Made by a program: the position numbers and the translations under genes. Source: Chloroflexi bacterium 44-23 (GTDB taxonomy: Bacteria; Chloroflexota; Anaerolineae; Anaerolineales; Anaerolineaceae). Taken from it: a stretch of DNA of 64,000 nucleotides. The notes under the pieces are model-generated. The model saw only the letters and a list, made by a program, of their open reading frames with translations, had not been told where the DNA came from and searched no databases. The first letter of the stretch is position 1. Every line of letters starts with the position of its first letter. The stretch covers positions 276,022 through 340,021 of the forward strand of contig MKUW01000028.1 in the NCBI GenBank assembly GCA_001899005.1, given 5' to 3'. Below are positions 7,878-15,387 of this stretch, in pieces.

Positions 7878-8786
7878 ATGGCTGCCAAGAAAAAAAGGAA
7901 TCCTGAAGATCTATCAATTGATGAATTAAGACAGTTAATCATCAATAAACGCCGCTCTGAAAAGTCGGAGCGATTGGCCTACTTTCGTCGCAATGGGCGT
8001 AGTATGCCTGTGGAAACTGCCCTTCAGCCTGGAGATGCAACTGATGGGCTGACATCGCCATATAGTGAAGAAGATTATATCCATCCACGCCGTAAAAAAC
8101 GGAAAGGTTTCTTTAATCGCGTTCTGGTAGTAATTGAAGTATTGGCAGTGGCGGGCTTGATCTATGTCTTTTTCAGTGTGTTTACTTCACTCAACGTTTT
8201 AAATAAAGAAGTGGCAGCTTCAATCATTCAGCCGACTTTGACACCTACAGCGATCATTCAGGCAGTCGTTCTACCTTCCGGACATACGCCCCCCACTGAT
8301 CCGGGTGGGGTCCGTTTCAACGAATCGGAAATCCCTGAACATTTACGCGCATATGTTCAATCACTGGCAAATATCCCTATTCCTACCGCCAGCCCGGAAC
8401 AAGCAATCCGGATTCAGATACCGGCCATTTCTGTCGATGCACCCATTGTAATGGGCGATGGTGAAGAACAATTGAAAAAGGGGGTCGGTCAATATATTGG
8501 CTCTCCCAACCCCGGCCAGGTTGGAAATCTAGTACTTTCTGCTCACAACGATGTATATGGAGAAATCTTTCGCGATCTCGACCGGTTAAAAGCAGGAGAT
8601 GAAATCATCGTTTATACTCAGGTGCGCTCTTATACCTACGTTGTCCAGCAGCAGCAAATTGTTGACCCAACTCAAATTGAAGTGATGGCGCCTACTTCCG
8701 ATCCGTTTGTAACCTTAATCTCTTGTTATCCCTACATGATCGACAAACAACGCATTGTTATCTCAGCATCTTATCTTTCGCAATAG
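7878..8786 (+). CDS. Sortase family transpeptidase
   Basis: This 302-residue protein has a cytoplasmic basic N-terminal region (1-78), a membrane helix (about 80-106), a Pro/Thr-rich linker and a C-terminal sortase barrel. The catalytic triad is visible: His223 in SAHND, Cys283 in TLISC and Arg292 in KQRIV. Sortases cut sorting signals and join surface proteins to the wall or to each other. TATAAT at 7854-7859 and a GAGGAAAG ribosome site precede the ATG. The TLISC form and C-terminal placement resemble class D/E enzymes. No substrate with an obvious LPXTG tail is seen in this window. A small basic membrane protein follows. Confidence 0.92.
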   Translation: MAAKKKRNPEDLSIDELRQLIINKRRSEKSERLAYFRRNGRSMPVETALQPGDATDGLTSPYSEEDYIHPRRKKRKGFFNRVLVVIEVLAVAGLIYVFFSVFTSLNVLNKEVAASIIQPTLTPTAIIQAVVLPSGHTPPTDPGGVRFNESEIPEHLRAYVQSLANIPIPTASPEQAIRIQIPAISVDAPIVMGDGEEQLKKGVGQYIGSPNPGQVGNLVLSAHNDVYGEIFRDLDRLKAGDEIIVYTQVRSYTYVVQQQQIVDPTQIEVMAPTSDPFVTLISCYPYMIDKQRIVISASYLSQ

Positions 8787-8853
8787 ATGAAAAAGTGGTA
8801 TAAATAAGCGTCTCCATTGAATAATAGTCGATCCAATTTCAGGAGTGTAGTAA

Positions 8854-9066
8854 ATGGCAAAAAAATCAAAACGACAAGTCTCAAAGCAATCAGAAGTTAA
8901 AACCAGCGGACCCACCGCACGTCCCGCACCAACTCGTGCACGCGCATCGATAACGACTGAATTTAACCCGGATTATAGCGCGATCATAAGTGATCTCAAA
9001 CGAATCGGCATTTTGGCTGGCAGCTTTTTCGTAATTCTGATTGTTCTTTCGTTTTTCCTGCGTTAA
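8854..9066 (+). CDS. Small basic single-pass membrane protein, unknown
   Basis: This 70-residue protein has a Lys/Arg/Thr-rich N-terminal half and one C-terminal membrane helix (about 49-68). A good AGGAGTGTAG ribosome site lies before the ATG, a TGGTATAAA extended -10 occurs near 8794-8802, and a strong terminator follows the stop, so it is a real gene. Similar tail-anchored small proteins follow sortase genes in related genomes, but I can give no function. Confidence 0.7.
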   Translation: MAKKSKRQVSKQSEVKTSGPTARPAPTRARASITTEFNPDYSAIISDLKRIGILAGSFFVILIVLSFFLR

Positions 9067-9090
9067 AAACTTAATAAATTGCACATCTAC

Positions 9091-9122
9091 AAGGCTGAAC
9101 CAAATGGGTTCAGCCTTTTTTA
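9091..9122 (+). terminator. Rho-independent terminator
   Basis: AAGGCTGAACC (9091-9101) pairs perfectly with GGTTCAGCCTT (9107-9117) around a 5-nt loop and runs into a T tract. It closes the sortase/small membrane protein unit. Confidence 0.9.
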
Positions 9123-9256
9123 TTTATCAAGGTAATCTTCGGTAAGTCAGATTCCCGGCCTGCATTTCCGTACTTTTCTCTTATTACTTTCGTTCAGCTT
9201 ATTTGTCATTTAATTTAATTAATCTTCATAAGAGTCTTTTCTATTTTTCATATATC

Positions 9257-9289
9257 TGGTATATTGGACGTTAGTCTAGGTATTTGGAC
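9257..9289 (+). promoter_or_regulatory. Extended -10 promoter with two direct repeats before the IclR-fusion gene
   Basis: TGGTATATT (9257-9265) is an extended -10 element (TG-n-TATATT) without a good -35. Overlapping it, GGTATATTGGAC (9258-9269) and GGTATTTGGAC (9279-9289) are near-identical direct repeats about 21 bp, or two helical turns, apart. Their position over the -10 and transcription start suggests an operator for autorepression by the adjacent regulator. Binding is inferred. Confidence 0.5.
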
Positions 9290-9296
9290 TTCACAT

Positions 9297-10430
9297 ATGG
9301 AAAAAAACACACTTACCTCTACCATTCAACGAACTTTATCTATCCTGGAGCTTTTCCTTAGCAACAAGGAGAGCATAACCGCTCAAGAGATTGCAGACCA
9401 AACCGGGATATCCCGTTCGACCGTCTTTTCGATGCTTAAAGTACTGAAAGATCTGGAATATTTGGAGCAGCTGCAAAACCGTGGCCCTTACAGTGTCGGG
9501 CGGCGCTTTAGCGCCTGGAGTGGCGTCAGTTCCCCCACCTATCAGACTCTGATCAATGCTTTTCAACAGGAGATCGATTCTTGCAGGTTTGATGAAACAA
9601 TCGCTCTGGTAGTGGCAAATCCCCAGGGAAATATTGTTATCGATCAGGTTGAAAGTAAACAGAGTATTCGCGCGGTTTATGAAACAGCAACCCAGCTTCA
9701 TGATCAATCGGCTGCCAACAAGATGCTGGCGAACAAAGTCGATGGTGAAATTAAAAACAAAGGATATGCACTCGTAGAAGATAAAGAAAGTGTGGAATTG
9801 GCTGTTCCGATTTGTCCTGATGGGTATACTCCCAGCGCAGCGCTGGTGTTAAAAGCGCCTCTCTCACGCTGGCAGCCAGAAATGTTACTGGCACAAACAT
9901 TGAACGCTATGCGAGTTATTGCAGCCCGGCTATCGTATCGCTTGGGGGCTGTCACCTACGCCCCGTTTCAATTGCAATCCCGTTCAATTCTGCAGCCAAA
10001 AGAGCCGCTTTCTACGCGACAGATTGAAGATTTTTTACAAGGTCCATGGACTGCCAGATTGGCTTGTATCCGCCCGGATGGCAATCCACATGTAATTCCG
10101 GTCTGGCAAGAATGGGATGGACAGGTCTTTCATATTCTTGCCTGGCAAGGCAGTCAATGGGCAGAATATGTCATTAACAACCCACAGGTTTCATTGACAA
10201 TCGATGAACCCTGGGCACCTTTACGAAGAGTGGTTTGCAATGGGAAAGCACTGCCCATCAAAGATAGAAATTTCGTTGGTCGCGAAGCGCTCATTTCTCG
10301 CCTTTCCCAGCGTTATCTGGGAAAGAGTGCTCCAATGATATTTCAACATCAGATCGAAGATATTTTTACCATCAAAGTTGATAGCTTACGTGGCTGGATG
10401 GGATTACCGACCAGAAATGAATTGAATTAA
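9297..10430 (+). CDS. IclR-type transcriptional regulator fused to a PNPOx-like split-barrel domain
   Basis: This protein of about 377 residues has three parts. An N-terminal IclR winged helix (about 1-75) contains TAQEIADQTGISRSTVFSML. A shortened IclR effector-like domain follows (about 85-215). The C-terminal region (about 230-370) resembles the pyridoxamine-5'-phosphate-oxidase/flavin-binding split barrel, with LACIRPDGNPHVIPVWQEW and a following INNPQVSLTID segment. That fold binds FMN, F420 or heme, and joining it to an IclR regulator is unusual. The frame extends to a TTG at 9264, but the ATG at 9297 is preferred. The stop overlaps the first base of the ABC ATPase gene, so regulator and importer are co-transcribed. 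It probably senses the imported compound or the flavin state. Confidence 0.8.
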   Translation: MEKNTLTSTIQRTLSILELFLSNKESITAQEIADQTGISRSTVFSMLKVLKDLEYLEQLQNRGPYSVGRRFSAWSGVSSPTYQTLINAFQQEIDSCRFDETIALVVANPQGNIVIDQVESKQSIRAVYETATQLHDQSAANKMLANKVDGEIKNKGYALVEDKESVELAVPICPDGYTPSAALVLKAPLSRWQPEMLLAQTLNAMRVIAARLSYRLGAVTYAPFQLQSRSILQPKEPLSTRQIEDFLQGPWTARLACIRPDGNPHVIPVWQEWDGQVFHILAWQGSQWAEYVINNPQVSLTIDEPWAPLRRVVCNGKALPIKDRNFVGREALISRLSQRYLGKSAPMIFQHQIEDIFTIKVDSLRGWMGLPTRNELN

Positions 10431-11191
10431 TGCGCATTTCAATTGAATCACTCTCCCACACCTTTTACAATGGCCAGGCAACTCCCGCTCTGCAAAATAT
10501 TAATTTGACTTTCGAAAGCGGAAAATTTGTGGCTCTGATTGGCCCAAGCGGATGTGGAAAATCAACTCTTTTACGTTTGATGGCCAATTTAATTACGCCT
10601 ACACAAGGAATCATCCATTACAACGGGCACGACAGCCGCCAGGCTGTTCTGGATGGCGAGATCGCTTGGCTTTCCCAGAGCCCGGCTTTGCTGCCCTGGC
10701 TTAATGTTGAGAAGAATCTGGAACTTGCTCAAAGATTCACAGAAACCAAAAGCCCCAGCCGGCTTTCGATCAGCGATGCTTTGGCACTCGTGGGGTTAAC
10801 CGCTGCTTCCCACCAATATCCTTTCACCTTATCCGGCGGAATGCAGCAAAGATTGGCCTTGGCCAGAGTTCTTCTGCAACATGCCCCTGTCTGGCTGATG
10901 GATGAACCCTTCGCTGCCCTGGATGAGCTGACCCGTGAAAAGCTGACCGAAGAATTGTTACAGATTTGGCAGGTGCAAATGCCCGCCGTTTTCTGGGTAA
11001 CCCACAATATTTACGAGGCGATTAAGTTGGCAGACCGTATCCTGGTTTTCTCACCACAACCCGGCCGAATCGCTGCAGATTTCTCTGTTGAAATGCCTTA
11101 TCCTCGCCACGAAAATCAGCCGCAATTTCAGGGTTTACTCAGCAATATTCGTTTAATTCTTCAACAAAAAGAACTTAAGCATCATGGCTGA
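10430..11191 (+). CDS. ABC importer ATPase (NitT/TauT/ThiZ type)
   Basis: This 253-residue nucleotide-binding subunit has Walker A GPSGCGKST, signature LSGGMQQRLALAR, Walker B VWLMDEPFAALD and the switch histidine in VTHNIYEA. It belongs to the SsuB/TauB/ThiZ group that pairs with a BPD-type permease and an NMT1/THI5-like binding protein. The ATG overlaps the regulator's stop (TAATG) and its own end overlaps the permease start by 8 bp, so the genes are translationally coupled. It powers uptake of the small organic substrate captured by the downstream lipoprotein. Confidence 0.93.
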   Translation: MRISIESLSHTFYNGQATPALQNINLTFESGKFVALIGPSGCGKSTLLRLMANLITPTQGIIHYNGHDSRQAVLDGEIAWLSQSPALLPWLNVEKNLELAQRFTETKSPSRLSISDALALVGLTAASHQYPFTLSGGMQQRLALARVLLQHAPVWLMDEPFAALDELTREKLTEELLQIWQVQMPAVFWVTHNIYEAIKLADRILVFSPQPGRIAADFSVEMPYPRHENQPQFQGLLSNIRLILQQKELKHHG

Positions 11192-11969
11192 AATTATCAC
11201 TAGGACCAAGCCCAAGCGTTCTTTATGGATCGCCATCTGCATTATTTTGATTTTCTTTATCATCTGGGAAGCAGTTGTTGCCATCATGAAAACGCCAGTT
11301 TATCTGCTGCCTGCGCCCAGCAAAATTCTTTCAACCTTGTTCAATAATGGAACCTTTTATTTGAGGGCAACCACGATCACGTTGGGAGAAGCCCTGGCCG
11401 GGCTGGCAATTGGTTTCCTGGCAGGTGTTCTTCTGGCTTCGGTGTTGGTCTTATTGCCAGGCTTGGAGGATGGAATCATGACTTTGGCGATCTTCATCAA
11501 ATCGACTCCGTTAGTGGCCATAGCTCCTCTATTGACACTCTGGCTTGGCTTTGGAGTCTTTCCAAAAATCATCATTACCGCCCTATTAACCTTCTTTCCT
11601 GCTTTGGTAAATATTATCAGCGGCATGCAGCGTGTTGATCCTGCTTTGCTGGATCTTTTCCGTTCATGGAACGCTTCACGCTGGGAAATTTTCCGTTACC
11701 TGCGCGCACCTACTGCCGTTCCGTACGGATTTACAGCCTTGAAAATTACAGCACCATTGGCACTAATTGGTGCAGTCGTTGCGGAATGGACCGGTGCGTC
11801 CGGTGGCCTGGGAAGGGTGATGTGGCTGGCCTATAGCAATCTGAACCTGCCATTTATGTTTGCAGCCATCTTTATCCTTGCCTTTGCCGGAATGGTCCTT
11901 TACCGCCTGATTACCTGGCTGGAGAACCGAGTTGTATTTTGGCAACCCAACCAGATCAGTCAGGATTAA
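11184..11969 (+). CDS. ABC importer permease (BPD type, NitT/TauT/ThiX family)
   Basis: This 261-residue integral membrane protein has about six hydrophobic helices. The cytoplasmic coupling segment (FRSWNASRWEIFRYLRAPTAVPYGFTALK) has the position and form of the EAA loop that contacts the ATPase. Length and topology match SsuC/TauC/ThiX permeases. It overlaps the ATPase gene by 8 bp and is followed 20 bp later by the binding protein gene. Confidence 0.93.
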   Translation: MAEIITRTKPKRSLWIAICIILIFFIIWEAVVAIMKTPVYLLPAPSKILSTLFNNGTFYLRATTITLGEALAGLAIGFLAGVLLASVLVLLPGLEDGIMTLAIFIKSTPLVAIAPLLTLWLGFGVFPKIIITALLTFFPALVNIISGMQRVDPALLDLFRSWNASRWEIFRYLRAPTAVPYGFTALKITAPLALIGAVVAEWTGASGGLGRVMWLAYSNLNLPFMFAAIFILAFAGMVLYRLITWLENRVVFWQPNQISQD

Positions 11970-11989
11970 TTCAATTTACAGGAGTTTAA

Positions 11990-12979
11990 ATGCGTCGAAC
12001 CAACTTCCTTATAATAATGGTCACATTAATTCTAGCGTTGTCATCCTGCAAACCACAGTCAATCAGCCCGCCGCCGGAACAAAAACATATGGTATTCATG
12101 GCAGGATATAAACCACAAGCAAATTTACCCTTTGTGGGAGTCTATGTAGCTCAGGAAAAAGGTTTTTTTGATGCTGAGAATCTACAGGTTACCATTGAAC
12201 ACTCACCCGGCTCCGGTCAACATTTACAGCTTACCGCTCAGGGAAAAGTACAGGTAACAACCCAGGACGCCGGCATTTTACTAAAACGGCGAGCTGACCC
12301 TGGTCTGCCGTTGGTCAGCATCGCCTTAATCGGGCAGCACGGGCAGCAGGCCTTCGCAGCACTGCGTTCCAGCCATTTTAAAACACCAAAAGACTGGGAA
12401 GGCCACAGCATTGGATACAAGGGCAGCCCTCCACCTGAGCTTTACGCTTTGGTAAAAGCGGCCGGTGCAGATTTAACGAAAATGGAGATAGTCAATGTGG
12501 GTTTCGATCCCCGTATTCTGACCGAGGGCAAGATAAATGTATACCCCGTTTATAAATCCAACGAGCCATATTTGATTGAGAAATGGGGTTATCAGCTCGA
12601 TCTATGGGATCCGTCTGATTATGGCATCCCCACCCTGGGTTTAACTTATGTCACCAGCGATGAAACATTACAAAAAGATCCGGAACTTTTGCAGCGTTTT
12701 CTACGTGCTGCGCTCAAAGGCATCTTGTTCGCCCAGGAAAACCCGCAAGCAGCAGTCGATATCGTCTTAAAATACACCGGACCGGAAACTGATCGTGAGC
12801 ACATGCTTTTCATGTTGCAAAGTGAGTTGAAAGATCTGAATACTGATGTGACCGATCAACATGGCATAGGCTGGCAAACCGCTGAGCAATGGCAGGCATT
12901 GATGGATATTCTGGTGGAATATGATTCGATGACCCCCATTGATGTCAACACCGTTTTCACCAATCAATTGTTGAAGTAA
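11990..12979 (+). CDS. NMT1/THI5-like substrate-binding lipoprotein of the ABC importer
   Basis: This 329-residue protein begins with a lipoprotein signal peptide whose lipobox is ALSSC, placing the modified cysteine near residue 20. The mature part shows the NMT1/THI5 fold: LPFVGVYVAQEKGFFDAENLQ at the start of lobe 1, then a helical lobe ending in a long helix. Homologues bind pyrimidine precursors of thiamine (ThiY), riboflavin precursors (RibY), taurine or nitrate. The binding site cannot be read from sequence alone, but the flavin-type domain on the co-transcribed regulator makes riboflavin or a related heterocycle a reasonable candidate. A CAGGAG ribosome site is present. No TPP or FMN riboswitch was recognised upstream of the operon. 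Confidence 0.88.
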   Translation: MRRTNFLIIMVTLILALSSCKPQSISPPPEQKHMVFMAGYKPQANLPFVGVYVAQEKGFFDAENLQVTIEHSPGSGQHLQLTAQGKVQVTTQDAGILLKRRADPGLPLVSIALIGQHGQQAFAALRSSHFKTPKDWEGHSIGYKGSPPPELYALVKAAGADLTKMEIVNVGFDPRILTEGKINVYPVYKSNEPYLIEKWGYQLDLWDPSDYGIPTLGLTYVTSDETLQKDPELLQRFLRAALKGILFAQENPQAAVDIVLKYTGPETDREHMLFMLQSELKDLNTDVTDQHGIGWQTAEQWQALMDILVEYDSMTPIDVNTVFTNQLLK

Positions 12980-13040
12980 GTCTATGGGATTGGTTGTTTG
13001 TTGATTTGGAGATTTGGCGATTTGTTGACTGGTTGGTTTA

Positions 13041-13104
13041 TTGGTTTGTTGGTTTGTTGGTTTGTTGGTTTGTTGGTTTGTTGGTTTGTTGGTTTGTTGG
13101 TTTG
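13041..13104. repeat. Octamer satellite: eight perfect TTGGTTTG units
   Basis: Eight uninterrupted copies of TTGGTTTG, with degenerate units (GATTTGG, GGTTGG) in the 70 bp before. The array lies just after the ABC importer operon and just before a ribokinase gene remnant. Open frames across it are low-complexity (NQQTNKPT repeats) and are not genes. Confidence 0.93.
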
Positions 13105-13124
13105 TCATTATGATAATTGATTAA

Positions 13125-13331
13125 TCATGCTTTCCAACCCAAACAATCGATACGACAGGTGCAAGAGATTGTTTCATTGGCGCGCTAGCCGTAAGCCTGT
13201 GCGAAGGTGCCTCTTTACCGGACGCGGCCAAATTTGCCAGCGCTGCTGCTGCGATCTCCGTCAGCCGCCCGGGAGCTCAAGCTTCACTTCCAAATCACCA
13301 TGAAGTTGAAAAGTTCATTCAGGAAAATTAA
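13125..13331 (+). pseudogene. 3' remnant of a ribokinase (PfkB family) gene
   Basis: The plus-strand frame at 13149-13331 reads DTTGARDCFIGALAVSLCEG, then ASLPDAAKFASAAAAISVSR and PGAQASLPNHHEVEKFIQEN followed by a stop. This is unmistakably the C-terminal end of a ribokinase, which normally has DTTGAGD as its catalytic anion-hole motif. In the remnant the second glycine is Arg (GARD), there is a stop a few codons upstream (13122-13124), and the preceding sequence is a satellite array. The first four-fifths of the gene, including all ribose contacts, are gone. It is a decayed gene fragment, about 60 codons long, with no start codon of its own. Confidence 0.9.
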
Positions 13332-13679
13332 GCACCTGAATAAAACTCGCACGACGATCAATTTAATATTGTTTGTATCTTTTCAACAAAATGGGGTTGG
13401 GGAGTGTTTTGATCATCTAAGGTCAACTACCAGCTGCTCTTACTCGCAATGTGCCCAAGAGCACCGTTATTACAAAAAAGTACAGCTTTTTAGTTCCCAG
13501 CTTATTGGCACGAACTTTGTCTAAAAACAACCCTCCTGCGAACGACACCTGCTGATTGATAGCGGTTTCGCAAAGCGATTATCTGGTAAAATTGCTACCA
13601 ATCATGGCTCATCTTCCTCTCGGATGATTTCTCCATAGACCAATGCCGCAAAATGTGCTCGCCAGATGGTAATCAGATC
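13332..13679. other. Gene-free stretch before the cation efflux gene
   Basis: About 350 bp with stops in all frames. A plus-strand open frame of 105 codons (from 13207) overlaps the ribokinase remnant in a wrong frame and has no ribosome site. On the minus strand the end of this region reads LITIWRAHFAALVYGEII for a short distance before a stop, which may be another decayed fragment but is too short to name. A TAAAAT box occurs at 13587-13592. Confidence 0.45.
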
Positions 13680-14576
13680 ATGCAATGGGTTCGCAAGCAG
13701 ACAGTCGACTTAGCGCAGAAAAAACTCTTCCGTAAGGCAATTGCAATTACGCTGATCGGGAATATCCTGCTGGCTATCACCAAAGCACTGGTTGCATATC
13801 TTTCTGGCAGTGTGGCAGTCTATGCCGACGCAGCGAACTCCGTTTCGGATGTCATTTATTCGATCATGTTAGCCTGGGGCTTGTGGGTTTCACAGCAGCC
13901 AGCCGACCACAACCACCCTCAGGGGCATTTACGTTTCGAGCCGATTGTCGGCATGCTGGTGACATTTTCTATGGCCTTTGCAGGTTTTGAAGCAGCTCGC
14001 GTCGCAATTACGCGCTTGTTTGCCGGCGGCATGGCGATTGCTCCCGGTCTGCCGACCATTGTCTTATTGGTCAGTGCCTTTGTAAAACTCTTGATGTTTT
14101 TGTACGTACGCAAAATCGCCCGATCTCTGCACAGTCCTGCCCTGCGCTCAGTATCCAGGGACAATCTGGCTGATGTTGCTGCCTCAGCTGCCGCATTTTT
14201 GGGGGCGGGATTATCATCTTTCGTTCACCCGCTGCTCGATCCATTGGGTGGATTGCTGGTTTCTGCCTGGATCTTTAAGAATGCATATGATGCCGGTCGG
14301 GAAAACTTTGCCCACCTGACTGGCGCCGGAACCAGCAAAGAACAATGTGAGCACTTTGTGGCAATTGCCCGGGCTGTGGCGGGTGTTGATGACGTGCACC
14401 ACTTAATGACTGAATATGTCGGCCCTAAGTTGGTCTTGGATATGCATGTCAATGTTGATGGCCACCTGACGTTAAATGAGTCGCATGCAATTGCCGATCA
14501 AGTCATCGAAGCTCTCGAATCCTTGCCGGATGTTGACCGGGCATATGTGCATGTTGAGCCGAACGGCTGGCAATAA
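13680..14576 (+). CDS. Cation diffusion facilitator (CDF) family metal efflux protein
   Basis: This 298-residue protein has about six membrane helices and a cytoplasmic C-terminal metal-sensing domain. The transport-site motifs of CDF proteins are present: ADAANSVSDVIYS in helix 2 (HxxxD replaced by DxxxS-D, giving an Asp-rich site) and SRDNLADVAASAAA in helix 5 (DxxxD). An all-Asp site of this type is usual for manganese or iron exporters rather than zinc-specific ones. DHNHPQGHLRFEPI is the typical loop after helix 2. The frame extends to an ATG at 13653, but the ATG at 13680 better fits the family N terminus; neither has a strong ribosome site. Confidence 0.88.
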   Translation: MQWVRKQTVDLAQKKLFRKAIAITLIGNILLAITKALVAYLSGSVAVYADAANSVSDVIYSIMLAWGLWVSQQPADHNHPQGHLRFEPIVGMLVTFSMAFAGFEAARVAITRLFAGGMAIAPGLPTIVLLVSAFVKLLMFLYVRKIARSLHSPALRSVSRDNLADVAASAAAFLGAGLSSFVHPLLDPLGGLLVSAWIFKNAYDAGRENFAHLTGAGTSKEQCEHFVAIARAVAGVDDVHHLMTEYVGPKLVLDMHVNVDGHLTLNESHAIADQVIEALESLPDVDRAYVHVEPNGWQ

Positions 14577-14647
14577 CAGCGCTCGACACAAATTTTTTAT
14601 TTTTATAATTCAATTTTTGATTTCTTGATGCCCAAGAAGGGAAATTT

Positions 14648-15382
14648 ATGACAGAACTTTTATACCAGCTGGATAGCTATAAGCAAGAATTTACCGCCAA
14701 TGTGCTCGAGATAAATCCTTTTACGAATGCAATTGCATTGGATCGCACTGTATTTTATCCTGGAGGAGGCGGCCAACCCAATGACTGTGGATGGATAAGT
14801 TTCGGTGCGGGTGAAGTTGAGGTCGAAAAAGTCAAGAAGGAAGGTGATACTGTCTGGCATTTTCTGGCAGCAGGTTGCAATTTACCAAACGAAGGCACTG
14901 CTGTTCAAGGCCGCTTAAATTGGGAGCGAAGGTATCAATTAATGCGTACGCATTCTGCCATGCATGTTTTATGCGGTGTTGTTTTTCGCGATTACGGCGC
15001 ACTGGTCACCGGTGGAAACATGGAACCGCTCCAGGGGCGTATGGATTTTGAATTCGAAAACCTGACCCACGATCTGGTACAGGTGATTGAAGATGCCGTT
15101 AATCGGGAGATTCAATTGGATCACACTATCCATGTCAAAATCCATCCAAGAGAGATCGCCATGCAAATACCGGATCTGATCCGCACAAAAATCAACCTCT
15201 TGCCTCCGCAAATTTCTGAGATCCGCACCATTGAAATTGAGGGATTGGATTTACAGGCTGATGGCGGTACTCATGTGCACCATACCCGGGAAATTGGCCA
15301 TGCCTGCATTGTGGATTATAAGAGCAAAGGAAAAATCAATAAACGTGTTTATCTGCAGCTGGACACAAGATCTGAAGGATAA
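14648..15382 (+). CDS. AlaX-type alanyl-tRNA editing protein
   Basis: This 244-residue protein is a free-standing homologue of the AlaRS editing domain. It hydrolyses mischarged Ser- or Gly-tRNA(Ala). It has the N-terminal barrel with FYPGGGGQP, the first zinc pair HSAMH (His102, His106) and the C-terminal DGGTH segment. In most editing domains the last motif is CxxxH. Here Asp205 stands at the Cys position before His209 (ADGGTHVHHT), so the zinc site would be His2-Asp-His, a variant seen in part of the AlaX family. An AGAAGGGAAA ribosome site precedes it. It ends 5 bp before proS, so the two aminoacylation-fidelity genes are co-transcribed. Confidence 0.9.
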   Translation: MTELLYQLDSYKQEFTANVLEINPFTNAIALDRTVFYPGGGGQPNDCGWISFGAGEVEVEKVKKEGDTVWHFLAAGCNLPNEGTAVQGRLNWERRYQLMRTHSAMHVLCGVVFRDYGALVTGGNMEPLQGRMDFEFENLTHDLVQVIEDAVNREIQLDHTIHVKIHPREIAMQIPDLIRTKINLLPPQISEIRTIEIEGLDLQADGGTHVHHTREIGHACIVDYKSKGKINKRVYLQLDTRSEG

Positions 15383-15387
15383 CGACT

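Noticed and set aside
9123..9296. Possible TPP or FMN riboswitch before the NMT1/THI5-like operon
   Set aside because: The leader is too short and shows none of the conserved cores of these riboswitches.
12767..13108. 113-codon minus-strand frame with NQQTNKPT repeats
   Set aside because: It is the translation of the TTGGTTTG satellite and overlaps the 3' end of the ABC binding-protein gene.
13207..13524. 105-codon plus-strand frame
   Set aside because: It runs in the wrong frame over the ribokinase remnant, which has clear family similarity in another frame, and lacks a ribosome site.
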